The notes under the pieces were generated by a model. It ran no database searches. It was given only the letters and a program-made list of their open reading frames with translations, and was not told where the DNA came from. The position numbers were made by a program, and so were the translations under genes. Positions 1-10,185 of a stretch of DNA of 64,000 nt are shown piece by piece. Position 1 is the first letter of the stretch. Each line of letters begins with the position of its first letter. The DNA comes from Ryuthela nishihirai (lineage: Eukaryota; Arthropoda; Arachnida; Araneae; Heptathelidae), in the NCBI GenBank assembly GCA_038380435.1, contig JAWZYU010000737.1, forward strand, positions 1 to 64,000, read 5' to 3'.

Positions 1-355
1 CTTTCAAATCACCTATTTTATCGCTTTGGGCAGCTATATCACCTTTAATCTCAGTATTTTGTGCGGCCAGATCACCTCTTTTATTCCTCAACTCATTATT
101 TCGTGCGGCCATTTCGGCTTTCAAGTCACCTATTTTATCGCTTTGGGCGGCTATATCACCTTTAATCTCAGTTTTTTGTGCGGCAAGGTCACCTATTTTG
201 TTAGCCATATCGGCTTTCAAGTCATTATTTTGACTTTTAATGTCATTCATCTGTGTAGCCATATCGGCTTTCATATCAGTCATCAGCGTAGTCATATCGG
301 CTTTGAAGCTATTTATCAACTTTACTAATTCATCCATACTTCTAGTTAACGGCAT
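1..355 (-). CDS. Gag-like ORF start of an LTR retrotransposon, coiled-coil repeats (partial)
   Basis: Open frame on the minus strand from ATG at 355-353, directly after an in-frame TGA, and running off the window (at least 118 codons). It starts MPLTRSMDELVK and is then built of repeated units such as KADMAT, IGDL and AAQ-x-x-E/KI. These heptad-like, charged repeats predict a coiled coil. It lies 12 nt downstream of a primer binding site, which is where gag begins in an LTR element. I recognise no capsid or zinc-knuckle domain in the visible part. The gag assignment is from position. The rest of the element is outside the window. Confidence 0.6.
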   Translation of the reverse strand, partial: MPLTRSMDELVKLINSFKADMTTLMTDMKADMATQMNDIKSQNNDLKADMANKIGDLAAQKTEIKGDIAAQSDKIGDLKAEMAARNNELRNKRGDLAAQNTEIKGDIAAQSDKIGDLK

Positions 356-366
356 TCAATTAATTA

Positions 367-384
367 ATCCCACTCCTGACACCA
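367..384 (-). other. Primer binding site complementary to tRNA-Leu 3' end
   Basis: The minus strand reads TGGTGTCAGGAGTGGGAT, complementary to a tRNA tail ending ATCCCACTCCTGACACCA. Animal tRNA-Leu ends ATCCCACTTCTGACA plus CCA, so this is a near-perfect tRNA-Leu site. It starts two bases after the LTR end, the standard position. Confidence 0.75.
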
Positions 385-386
385 AA

Positions 387-1027
387 TGTTGCGGATCACA
401 AAAATGGATAGCCACTGAGCGTGAGTATTAAAAGCTATATTTCAAAACCAAATTCAATACAAGGTAAATTGTGACAAAGGAAATATGGATGAAGTATCTT
501 ATTAACAAATCAACTATTAACATGCACAAGTCATCAATCTTCCTGCGTAGAGCACACAATATCAGCTCTGTGTATTTTACTAAATACTACCTTTTACTTG
601 ATTTACCAGGTCACCCGAAGATCTTCACTCGTAAACCAATTCTCGTCCTGTGCTAATAACTTTTCACACACTAGCCGAACAAAAAGACAGTCCGTGTAGA
701 CATTCGAAGTTAGCCATAAAAGTTCCCACTTTTATACTTCCGCGTATACACAACACATCAAGTTACTTCTTGATACTTAACGATAAAAGATCCCACTTTT
801 ATCCTTCCGCGTATACACAACACATCAAGTTACTTCTTGACACTTACGCGCCTGTCTCAGAACAGCTCACCGTCCATTTTCGAACTCTTCGACCGTTACA
901 ACACAACGACCGTTACAATACAAAACGACCGTTAACGCTCCACTCTTCTTCTCCAAATTCTCCCAACGTTCTTATTCGTTGGCTGAAACTTTTTGCTTTC
1001 GGTTGCCAGATTCCTTCTGTCGTAACA
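387..1027 (-). mobile_element. 5' LTR of an LTR retrotransposon (Ty3/gypsy-like), 641 bp
   Basis: On the minus strand it begins TGTTACGACAG (1027) and ends CCGCAACA (387), giving TGTT...AACA termini. The primer binding site follows two bases later. Inside are a 67-bp tandem pair (716-850) and short repeats of CGACCGTTAC (about 892-935), typical of U3 enhancer-like repeats. The element sits in the last intron of the exonuclease gene in antisense orientation. The 3' LTR and pol are outside the window, so the superfamily is a guess from the tRNA-Leu primer. Confidence 0.7.
716..850 (-). repeat. 67-bp tandem duplication inside the LTR
   Basis: Two copies, at 716-782 and 783-850, share ATAAAAG-T/A-TCCCACTTTTAT and CTTCCGCGTATACACAACAC with a few differences. 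Probable duplicated U3 regulatory unit. Confidence 0.8.
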
Positions 1028-1088
1028 ATATGTACATTTATAATTAGATATTTAGAATATTCTTTATTGTATTTAATTTTTTTATCAG

Positions 1089-1208
1089 GTGGAAGATGCC
1101 AAGGCAGCTATGCAGATCTATTTAATGCATTCTAAAGAATGGGAAAAGTCTTTGAAAACGAAAAAGAAGCGGAAGAAACATCCCCAAAAACTAGCATCAG
1201 AAACATAG
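1089..1208 (+). CDS. Terminal exon of a REXO4/ISG20-like DEDDh 3'-5' exonuclease gene (partial)
   Basis: The acceptor TTTAATTTTTTTATCAG ends at 1088, followed by 40 codons including TAG. The peptide begins VEDAKAAMQIYLMHSKEWEK and continues with a lysine/arginine-rich tail. The VEDA(R/K)A(A/T)M-x-LY pattern is the C-terminal end of the exonuclease fold in REXO4 (XPMC2), ISG20 and ISG20L2. The Asp of VED is the last catalytic acid; the catalytic His just before it would be on the upstream exon, outside the window. The basic tail suits a nucleolar protein, as REXO4 is in other animals. An ATTAAA at 1240-1245 could be its poly(A) signal. The exact paralogue (REXO4, ISG20L2 or ISG20) cannot be decided from 40 residues. 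Confidence 0.75.
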   Translation: MEDAKAAMQIYLMHSKEWEKSLKTKKKRKKHPQKLASET

Positions 1209-1953
1209 GACACGTTGGATACTTTCCTGTTATAATATAATTAAAATTGTAAATACTAATTACAAAAATTAAAATAATATTTGTAATATAATTATTGACA
1301 TATTGTAAATAGTCGTTAAGTATAATGAAAGTTCAACAATATTGTGAAAAAACTTTCCTTCACATTTGCAAAAGCTGCTGCATTTTGTTAATGGTGGCAT
1401 GTAGAAAGATGAAAACTTTATGCTGACCATATATGATTGCCATCTATATATAAAACTAATAGGAACATGATCACTACATTTTATTTCTATTGACAATTTT
1501 TGATAAAAGTTTACAATTCTGAATGATGTATTTTTAATTAGTGCAGAAAGAATTGCATCATCCCTCAATGTGATATTTAATGCTTAGCATATTGTTTCTG
1601 TCATCCTTGAAAGAATATTTTTGCAGTCTAATTAATGAGTATTTTTGCCTCTTTGTGTTTCATTTGTTCTAAAATAAGAAGGCCTAGTGAAAGATAAAGC
1701 GAGGATGGCACTGCTGTTTCAAATAATCCCAGTGGTGATTTAAAGCCTCTCTTAACGATCAACAATTTGTTATATGAGAAAATGATGAGAGTGATATACT
1801 TCTCAAAATATACAGGGGCTAAAATAATGAGTCGGGAAACAAGATTTGAAACTCTTACTTTGAAAATAAGGTTTTTAAGGAAAAGTTTTAGCGAAATTTA
1901 ATAGTGAAAATAAGCTAAAGACCTCAATAAAATTTCTTTAAACATGGGTTTTT
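1209..1953. other. Downstream flank of exonuclease gene, no feature seen
   Basis: AT-rich 3' flank. No repeat family or coding sequence recognised. Confidence 0.5.
1240..1245 (+). terminator. Candidate poly(A) signal ATTAAA of the exonuclease gene
   Basis: ATTAAA lies 32 bases after the TAG of the terminal exon, in AT-rich sequence. This is a normal spacing for a short 3'UTR. A later AATAAA near 1927 is an alternative. Confidence 0.4.
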
Positions 1954-1962
1954 ACCCCTCAA

Positions 1963-2342
1963 ATGGAGGGGGGGTCAGTTGGTAGCGCTCCAGGCTCGTA
2001 ATCTGTAGTTCCCAGGTTCGAGCCCCAGCTGGATCAGTGTTGAGATTTATCTCCGTAAAATTCCCCACCCTACCCACGGTCAGTAGGGGACACCGATGGG
2101 CTTGGAAAGGCCGCCGTCCGTCGGATGGGACGTTAAGCCGTGGCCCCATGTGTGGGAGAGACATACCCTGTGCACGTTAAAGAACACGCTGGATGGCCTT
2201 GACGGGAGGCTACCATCTGTCTCCCAACAGCTGTTCCAGTGGGTCCCCTCCCCCAACCTTCTCTGAGCCTTCGGGGTCCTTGTCACCTGGCCATTTAGCC
2301 CATGGTGTGCAAAAAAGTGCCACTCAGAGGTAAAACAATCCA
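1963..2342 (+). mobile_element. SINE-A, full length
   Basis: tRNA-like head with A box and B box (GGTTCGAGCCC), GC-rich middle, and the tail ending CTCAGAGGTAAAACAA. Flanked by direct repeat ACCCCTCAA (1954-1962 and 2343-2351). Confidence 0.85.
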
Positions 2343-2878
2343 ACCCCTCAAGGGCTTGAGTAACAACTTTTAAAGAAGCCCTCAAAAATCAGACAAATAT
2401 CACAAACTCTTTCCCCTTCCATTTCTTTTTGGATATGCCCCTGTGGAACTGCTGCTGTCTGAAAAGGCACATGAATTCTTAGCTTAAAGCATACTGTGGC
2501 AATAGAAGAATCCAAGACGATGGTGACAAATTTTATTTTTTCAAATTAAGTACTCGACTTTTTTTTTTCAGATGAAACCTAAATACACATTCTAACAGGG
2601 TTTATCCTCAACAGGTAGCACCAATATGAACTATTAATCTTAAAAGATTTTATAATCAATGCCAACCTAACTATACCCCAAGTGGTCACTTGGGACAAGA
2701 AATCGTGAACTTAAAATGGCTTTTCGTATTTTAAAAAAGTAATATAGCATTAGTGATAACCTAACGAAGTTCAATTTCACTTGTGTGATGATGAAATGAA
2801 TTTTACTTTGGACACTAATGGACAATTTTTTGGACGAAGTGTGATCAAAAGCAGCAGAACAGTGATTCTCTTACTGTT

Positions 2879-3511
2879 AGGTGCAAACTCGGTAGTGCAC
2901 CAGGCTCGTAATCTACAGTTCCCAGGTTTCAATACCAGCTGGGTCAGCATCGAAATTTATCTCTGCAAAATTCCCTGCCCACAGTCAGTAGGGGACACCA
3001 ATGGGCTTGGAAATACTGCTATCTGTAGGATGGGACGTTAAGCCATGCAGGTGAGCCATACCCTGTGCACGTTAAACAACATACTAGATGGCCTTGATGG
3101 GAATCTACCATCTCACTACAATGTTCCAGTGGGTCCCATCCTTCGTAGTCCTTGTGACTTTGGCGCCGAGATTTATCTCTGCAAAATTCCCAACCCTTCC
3201 CACGGTCAGTAGGGGACACCGATGGACTTGGAAAGGCCTCCGTCCGTCGGATGGGACGTTAAGCCGTGGCCCCGTGTGCGGGAGAGCCATATCCTGTGCA
3301 CGTTAAAGAACATGCTGGATGGCCTTGACGGGAGGCTACCATCTGTCTCCCAACAGCTGTTCCAGTGGGTCCCCTTCTCTGAACCTTTGGGGTCCGTGTG
3401 ATCTGGCTATTTAGCCCATGGTGTGCAAAAAAGTGCCGCTCAGAGGTAAAACCCAACCTTTGTGATTTAGCCCATTATGTACAAAAAAGTGCTGCTCAGA
3501 GGTAAAACAAC
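2879..3511 (+). mobile_element. Composite SINE-A: headed partial copy, headless second copy, extra tail
   Basis: A copy with head (2879-about 3165) joins directly to a second copy lacking its tRNA head (about 3168-3450, starting at GAGATTTATCTC). A third tail fragment follows (3451-3511). This is a partial tandem rearrangement of one SINE family rather than three insertions, as no target duplications separate the parts. Confidence 0.7.
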
Positions 3512-4069
3512 TTAGGTCCTTTCGACCAAAAAGTACCACTTGGAGATTAACTCTCCCATCAGATCCCTTTCTGTTAATGTACATGGGTATTAATTTCTAT
3601 CAGATAGACCTAGCCATCAAGGGTAACATAATTTTTCAACTCCGCGAGTAAACTGTGCAGCCAAAGGCTGAAAGGCCAAAAATTATTAGACATCCATGAT
3701 GGTAATAGAACTTGACTGATATATTGACACCTTTTAAAAACTCGTTCAAAAAACCCATTTGACTTTGAATATCCATCGCATTCAAAATTCCAATGTTTTT
3801 GAGATACACTATTGGAAATATACTCGTGCACCAATTTTGAGCTCTGTAGTGCTGGTATATCGAAATTTGGCTTCAAAGGACCCATGACATCCAAAATTTC
3901 ATCAGATTTCTAACACCAACCAAAAATTCCTTCAGCCATCAATTGTTATCACTGCTGTATGAGTGACCTCGAAGGACCGCGCATCGAAAATTTGACGTTT
4001 CTTATATTTTGCAGCACTCTAAGATCAAGGTTGGACCATGAAGAACAAATTGGATATATTTCGATTTTT
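3512..4069. other. No recognised feature
   Basis: A 94-codon open frame on the minus strand (3894-3610) has no similarity that I recognise. Otherwise plain intergenic sequence. Confidence 0.4.
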
Positions 4070-4082
4070 CTCGAGATCTATG

Positions 4083-4465
4083 GGGGCGGGGGTGGCTCAA
4101 TCGATAGCGCGCCAGGCTCGTAATCTGCAGTTCCCAGGTTCGAGTCCCAGCTGGGTCAGCGTTGAGATTTATCTCCGCAAAATTCCCCACCCTGCCCACG
4201 GTCAGTAGGGGACACCGATGGGCTTGGAAAGGCCGCTGTCCGTCGGATGGGACGTTAAGCCGTGACCCCGTGTGCGGGAGAGCCATACCCTGTGCACGTT
4301 AAAGAACACGCTGGATGGCCTTGACGGGAGGCTACCATCTGTCTCCCAACAGCTGTTCCAGTGGGTCCCCTCCCCTAACCTTCTCTAAGCCTTCGGGGTC
4401 CATGTGACCTGGCCATTTAGCCCATGGTGTGCAAAAAAGTGCCGCTCAGAGGTAAAACAACCCAA
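4083..4465 (+). mobile_element. SINE-A, full length, reference copy
   Basis: The best-delimited copy: a perfect 13-bp target duplication CTCGAGATCTATG at 4070-4082 and 4466-4478. A box TGGCTCAATCG and B box GGTTCGAGTCC are present. It ends AAAACAACCCAA. The length of 383 bp defines the family. The anticodon loop reads CTCGTAA, one base from the CTCATAA loop of elongator tRNA-Met, which is the likely ancestor. Confidence 0.92.
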
Positions 4466-4787
4466 CTCGAGATCTATGACCAGGATTACACCGTGAGCGT
4501 CATAGAATTAGTGATTGATAGGGGATCACGCTAAGTCACAATGGTTATATGTGGTAAAAATTTATTTTAGAGCCATCTTTCCATTAGCATTTATGTAGGT
4601 TTCACTAATGAACGTTAAAATTAATATATCGTGTTTTTAAATACATATACACCCGTTCTTCGATATACAAAGGTATAGGTTCCGGAAAAATCACCTTGTA
4701 AATCGACACTGGCCAACTTATAGGGGGAAAAAAGGACAGGGATAGGTTCCAAAAATATCGTTATTAATAAAACGTAAATTGAATATG

Positions 4788-5147
4788 GGGCAGGAGTGAA
4801 TCAGTCGGTAGTGTGCCAGGCTCGTAATCTGTAGTTCCCAGGTTCGAGTCCCAGCTGGGTCAGCATTGAGGTTTATCTCCACAAAATTCCCTGCCCACGG
4901 TCAGTAGGGGACACCGATGGGCTTGGTAAAGTCCGTTGGATGGGACGTTAAGTCATGGCCCCGTGTGCGGGAGAGCCATACCTTTGCACGTTAAAGAACA
5001 CACTGGATGGCATTGACAGACTACCATCTGTCTCCCAGCAGCTGTTACAATGGGTCCTCACCTCCAACCTTCCTGAGTCTGGGTCCATGTGACCTGGCCA
5101 TTTAGCCCATGGTGTGCAAAAAAGTGCCGTTCACAGGTAAAACAACC
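4788..5147 (+). mobile_element. SINE-A, full length, older copy
   Basis: 15-bp target duplication CGTAAATT(G/C)AATATG at 4773-4787 and 5148-5162, with one mismatch. Several small internal deletions. Confidence 0.85.
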
Positions 5148-5162
5148 CGTAAATTCAATATG

Positions 5163-5710
5163 CACATTCGTCATCTGAAATTTCAATTGAGCAGTAATAA
5201 GCTTTATTTTGCCTAATTCATATGAGCTTAATTTCTTAGATTTTCATGGGTTACGAAAAAATACTTTATTGGAGACTAAACACTTTCGAATTTAAAGGAA
5301 GTTTATGAATTGAACATAAATTTGAAATTAATCATTTGTAGTAATAATAATTTGTATATATTTTTATGAAGCAGTGTACTTACGAATCAGCTGTATTTAG
5401 CCTATATTATACTCTTAAAAAAAACTGAAAATGAGATAAAAACACGGTTGAAAGAATTCAGGGTGGAAAAAGTCAGATATCTCTACCTGTCGAAAACAGG
5501 TTGTATTTCATTAAGACATTTCGAAACAGACTGCATATAATCACTGCTGGGCTTCACTTCAAGCTCTAGTCTATAAGCTAGGGCTTAAGACCTCACGGTA
5601 TGAAGGACTTCAAAAGAAATGCATTTCATTTTTCTCTATGTGCCAGCTGTGAATAATAATTTAGTAATAAAACAATAAATGTTTTCATCACATAAGTTTT
5701 TTGTTTATTT
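5163..5710. other. No recognised feature
   Basis: AT-rich intergenic sequence; nothing supported. Confidence 0.4.
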
Positions 5711-6409
5711 TGGGGCGGGGATGACTCATAATCTGCAGGCCCGAGCCCCAATTGAGATTTATCTCCTCAAAATTCCCCACCATGCCCACGGTCATTAGGG
5801 GGCAACGGTGGGCTTGGAAAATCCATTGCATGGAATGTAAAGCCGTGGCTCTGTGTGCAGGAGAGCCATACTCTGCACATTCAAGAACATGCTCGATGGC
5901 TTTGACAGGATTTGGATTGTTTTACCTCTGAGCGGCACTTTTTTGCACACCATGGGCTAAATGGCCAGGTCACATGGACCCCGAAGGCTCAGAGAAGGGG
6001 GAGGGGACCCACTGGAACAGCTTTTGGGAGACAGGTGGTAGTCTCCCGTCAAGGCCATCCAGTGTGTTCTTTAACGTGCACAGGGTATGACTCTCCCGCA
6101 CACGGGACATGGCTTAACGTCCCATCCGATGGACGGCGGCCTTTCCAAGCCCATCGGTGTCCCCTACTGACCGTTGGCAAGGCGGGGAATTTTGCGGAGA
6201 TAAATCTCAAAGCTGACCCAGCTGGGACTCGAACCTGGGAACTACAGATTACAAACCTGGCGAGCTACCCCCGCCCCTACTTTGACAGGTTACCATCAGT
6301 CTCCCAATAGCTGTCCAGTTGGTCCCCTTCCCCAAGCCTCCAGGATTCCATGATTTAGCTCATTGTGTGCAAAAAAAGTGCCACTCAGAGGTAAAGCAAT
6401 CCAACCTGA
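5711..6409 (+). mobile_element. SINE-A old copy, split by a later SINE-A
   Basis: Diverged + copy at 5711-5909 (head much decayed) that resumes at 6290-6409. The two parts are separated by a minus-strand SINE-A. Confidence 0.8.
5910..6279 (-). mobile_element. SINE-A nested inside an older SINE-A
   Basis: Full-length minus copy with B box GGTTCGAGTCC (minus). Flanked by the 10-bp duplication CTTTGACAGG at 5900-5909 and 6280-6289, which is itself SINE-A sequence of the host copy. Confidence 0.88.
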
Positions 6410-6660
6410 ATATTTTTAATGTTCCTTCAGTCAGAAAAATATATATAATTTTTGGAGCCTCTTAAGCTTGACAAGCTTAGGGCTTATATCAATGAAATCA
6501 TTACCAATATTTATTTTCAGGAACAGATATCAAAATCGTTTAGTTGATTTTTACTTTGGGAAGAAAGTCTAATACCTTCCTTGATGCTACGCTACTACAT
6601 AAGCATATGCCAATCTAAATCCATAAGGTGTAAAACGAAATTGCATTTTTTTCGACCGTC

Positions 6661-7230
6661 ATGGCCGAGTGGTTAGCGCGCTTGGCTACTGATCTAAGGG
6701 ACCTGGGTTCGAGCCCCGGGTAAGGCATGGCTGTTTGTGTCGTTTTTCTGCTGAGGTCCTGCCATCCTCTCAGACCTTCTACTATGGCATATTAAACTGA
6801 CAGCCTCCTGTCAGACCTCTGTGGCAAACAGCTGCTTGAGGGGGTATTTAATGGCCGAGTGGTTAGCGCGCTTGGCTACTGATCTAAGGGACCTGGGTTC
6901 GAGCCCCGGGTAAGGCATGGCTGTTTGTGTCGTTTTTCTGCTGAGGTCCTGCCATCCTCTCAGACCTTCTACTATGGCATATTAAACTGACAGCCTCCTG
7001 TCAGACCTCTGTGGCAAACAGCTGCTTGAGGGGGTATTTAATGGCCGAGTGGTTAGCGCGCTTGGTTACTGATCTAAGGGACCTGGGTTCGAGCCCCGGG
7101 TAAGGCATGGCTGTTTGTGTCGCTTTTCTGCTGAGGTCCTGCTATCCTCTCAGACCTTCTACTATGGCATATTAAACTGACAGGCTCCTGTCAGACCTCT
7201 GTGGCAAACAGCTGCTTGAGGGGGTATTTA
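6661..7230 (+). mobile_element. SINE-B tandem trimer, exact 190-bp period
   Basis: Three head-to-tail SINE-B units at 6661-6850, 6851-7040 and 7041-7230. Each has an A box (TGGCCGAGTGG), B box (GGTTCGAGCCC) and tail GCTTGAGGGGGTATTTA. Units 1 and 2 look identical; unit 3 differs at a few bases. The trimer ends in a T-rich tail. The head resembles class II (Ser/Leu-type) tRNA. Confidence 0.92.
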
Positions 7231-7329
7231 TTTATTTTTTTTATTTAGTATGAAGGGAGAAGTCCTAACGTTTATCCAATAGAAGCTTTTAGTTTTGACA
7301 GCGATATTAAAGCACCCAAGAAACCAACC

Positions 7330-7620
7330 GCCTCGTAATGATACCTGGTATTCTTTGTGCGTCGTTGGCATAACGAGCATTCTGAAGCCATCGAACATCT
7401 CGACTGGCCCGCCAAATCCCCAGATTTGAATCCTGTAGAAAACTTGTGGGACTATTTGGGACAACAAGTGAAGTGCCGTCCCAGCCATCCGTCCGAACTG
7501 CGGTATTTGTTGCTGGAAGAGTGGATGAATATTCATGTGCACATCTCCATACTGGTGGCATCCATGCCAGACAGGATTTCGGTTGTTCTTCGGTCGCACA
7601 GAAGCATTACACGCTATTAG
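7330..7620 (+). pseudogene. Tc1-like transposase remnant, C-terminal third
   Basis: An open frame from about 7357 carries WPAKSPDLNPVENLWDYL, the Tc1/mariner block around the third catalytic acid (DD34E Glu in PVENLWD). It then continues to a stop at 7620. The first two catalytic Asp regions are absent. Dead fragment. Confidence 0.8.
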
Positions 7621-7810
7621 GTGAGATTCAGTTAGGGTTGACTTTTTTGTCCGGTGAGCTTATATCTTGTGAGTACAGTTTAAGGTTAGTTTACACCAGT
7701 ATGGATTGCTGGCGATAATTCATTGGTGGCTGTCTGACGCCATTTCACTTCAGCGTGTTGCGCCAAACCAATTTACAGCGGAATTGAACTACTGCATGTT
7801 TCTCAGACAC

Positions 7811-8062
7811 GGGGGGCGTTCGCAGAGGGGCACTTACCCCCCTCCGGGATTCGAGTAAAAAATTCCAAAATTATAATCGTAACAATTTAAACGTAATTTA
7901 TATACATTATGTATGTGTTTTTGTATTGATGCAATACTGTTTTCTATAATCTACTTGTGAAAAAACAACCCTCCAATAAAAATTTATTGATGTAATTATT
8001 TGCCTCCAAGCTTTGCTCTCCCCCCCCCCCCCCCTGGAAAATTTTCTGTGGACGCCCATGTT
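7811..8062. mobile_element. Possible MITE with GGGCGT(T/C)C(G/A)CAGA ends
   Basis: The left end reads GGGCGTTCGCAGAGGGG. The right end, read on the minus strand, is GGGCGTCCACAGAAAATTTT. The body is AT-rich with a poly(C) run at about 8021-8034. No clear target duplication; class not assigned. Confidence 0.4.
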
Positions 8063-8149
8063 CTGAGATTATACACAATTCTCAACTCCAAGAATAAAAT
8101 ATACTTTTATATCCATCTTTGACGATATATTCATCTACTAGAAATCCAT

Positions 8150-8350
8150 GCCATCCCGTGGCCGAGTGGTTAGCGTGCTTGGTTACTGATCTACGGGACC
8201 TGGGTTCGAGCCCCGGGTAAGGCATGGATGTTCGTGTTGTTTTTCTGCTGAGGTCCTGCCATCCTCACAGACTTTTTCTCTGGCATATAAACTGACAGGC
8301 TCCTGTCAGACCTCTGTGGCAAGCAGCTGCTTGAGGGGGTATTTTTTTTT
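8150..8350 (+). mobile_element. SINE-B, full length
   Basis: A box and B box present. Target duplication TAGAAATCCAT at 8139-8149 and 8351-8361. Starts GCCATCCCGTGGCC and ends in a T run. Confidence 0.9.
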
Positions 8351-8605
8351 TAGAAATCCATCAACATCCCTCGATTTCTAGACACTCACTACAAGTGACA
8401 CCGCATCAGAAATTCCTGAAATAGCCAGAAATAACTCTCCCATACTATAGTTCAGGAACCGAAATTAACCCCTTCCCAAATATCGTGATGTGGGGTGGCC
8501 AAGATTAAGAGCCACTTCCTGCATTACCCCTAGGTGCAAATGTTCAGAACTTTACCATTTCCAGTTAAAATTAGTGTGATCCTTATCACTCGATCGTTTA
8601 TATAT

Positions 8606-9146
8606 CTACCTCTGAGCGGCACTTTTTTGCACACCATGGGCTAAATGGCCAGGTCACATGAACCCCGAAGGCTCAGAGAAGGTTGGGGGAGGGGACCCAC
8701 TGGAACAGCTGTTGGGAGACAGATGGTAGCCTCCCGTCAAAGTCATCCAGCGTGTTCTTTAACGTTGGGTTGTTTTATCTCTGAGCGGCACTTTTTTGCA
8801 CACCATGGGCTAAATGGCCAGGTCACATGAACCCCGAAGGCTCAGAGAAGGTTGGAGGTGACCCACTGGAACAGCTGTTGGGAGACAGATGGTAGCCTCC
8901 CGTCAAAGCCATCCAGCGTGTTCTTTAACGTGCACAGGGTATGGCTGTCCCACACACGGGGCCACGGTTTAGCGTCCCATCCGACGGACGGCGGCCTTTC
9001 GAAGCCTATTGGTGTCCCCTGCTGACCGTGGGCAGGGTGGGGAATTTTGCGGAGATAAATCTCAATGCTGACCCAGCTGGGACTCGAACCTGGGAACTGC
9101 AGATTACGAGCCTGGTGCGCTACCGACTGAGCCACCCCCGCCCCAG
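8606..9146 (-). mobile_element. SINE-A with one extra 3' unit
   Basis: A full minus copy (8768-9146) is followed at its 3' end by a second copy of the 3' half (8606-8767). The junction reads AACGTT in GGGTTGTT context, the same break as in the arrays at 10.5-12.7 kb. Confidence 0.85.
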
Positions 9147-9159
9147 GTGGTAGATGTCA

Positions 9160-9720
9160 TAGGTCCCTGCCTATGAATGATTTCGACCCAGGGATTCATA
9201 GTAGTACATTGCCCAAAGCATTACACTTCCTCCATTGGCTTGTTTTCGTCCCAGTGCATCCTGGTTGCAACACTTCCCCAGATAAACAATGCACACGCAC
9301 CTGGCCGTCCACATGGTGAAACAGGAAATGGGATTCATCGGACCAGACAACCTTCCAATCACTCAAGGTCGTTTTGATCACGTGCCCATTGTAGGTGCTT
9401 TCGACGGTGAACCGAGGTTAGCATGGGCACTCGCACCGGCCTGCAGCTCCATTTCAGCAGGGTTCGATATTGATACATTTACTCCCGTCAGCAGCATTCA
9501 AATTACGGGCGAGTTGCATCATAGTATTCCTTCTGTTGGCTCGTATCATACGGGATAGCCTTCGCTTATCACTAACATCTACGAGCGTGATTGGCCCCAC
9601 ACCTTGTCAGCGGTTCCTGATATTTCCCTCCTCGGACCACTTTTCGAAAGTCTAACCACGGCCGACCGTTAATACCCCATAAGCCTTGGCATTTCGGATA
9701 TGTTCTGACCCAGTCATCTG
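9160..9720 (-). pseudogene. Tc1-like transposase remnant
   Basis: Minus-strand pieces in shifted frames include RKHLQWARD and SDWKVVWSDESHF, the classic Tc1 block holding the first catalytic Asp (WSDES). Upstream (9400-9720) is degraded helix-turn-helix-region sequence. Frameshifts and stops throughout. The region after the first Asp is lost. Confidence 0.75.
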
Positions 9721-9949
9721 GCCATTACAATCTGGCCTTTGTCAAACTTAACTCACTTAAGTCAGCTGCCTTTCCTATCTTAAGAACAATAACACTGAAT
9801 AACACAGAGTTCAATATCAGTTTCATCATGACCTTCACACGCGCCGCCATTTACCTGCAGTTACTTCGATTTGCATAAAGATGCGCTGGGTTTTGGCTCT
9901 TCGGTGTATATTGGATATACAAGTTGTGCAGTCGAGATTTTTTTCGGGT

Positions 9950-10185
9950 CGCCTGAGCATTTTTTTTGCACGCAATGGACTAAACGTCCAGGTCACAAGA
10001 AGCTTGGAGAAAGAGTGCCTATTGGACAGCTGTTAGCTTCCCATCAAGCGGGGGCGGGGGTGGCTCAGTCGGTAGCGCGCCAGGCTCGTAATCTGTAGTT
10101 CCCAGGTTCGAGTCCCAGCTGGGTCAGCGTCTCTGAGCGGCACTTTTTTGCATGCCATGCTAAATGGCCAGGTCACACTAGATCT
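9950..10185. mobile_element. Scrambled SINE-A: inverted tail, head, inverted tail
   Basis: A decayed minus-oriented tail fragment (9950-10047) is followed by a clean + strand tRNA head (10048-10130, A and B boxes intact). A fresh minus-oriented tail then follows (10131-10185, TCTGAGCGGCACTTTTTTGC). Head and tail face each other and the middle is missing. Confidence 0.75.

Noticed and set aside
650..1135. 161-codon + strand open frame
   Set aside because: It runs through the antisense LTR and enters the exonuclease exon in the wrong frame; both regions are better explained otherwise.
2781..3456. Overlapping open frames on both strands
   Set aside because: All fall in the composite SINE-A at 2879-3511 or its flank.
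6661..6730. tRNA gene call on the SINE-B and SINE-A heads
   Set aside because: A and B boxes are present but the acceptor stems do not pair and each head continues into a repeat body with target duplications; these are SINE heads.
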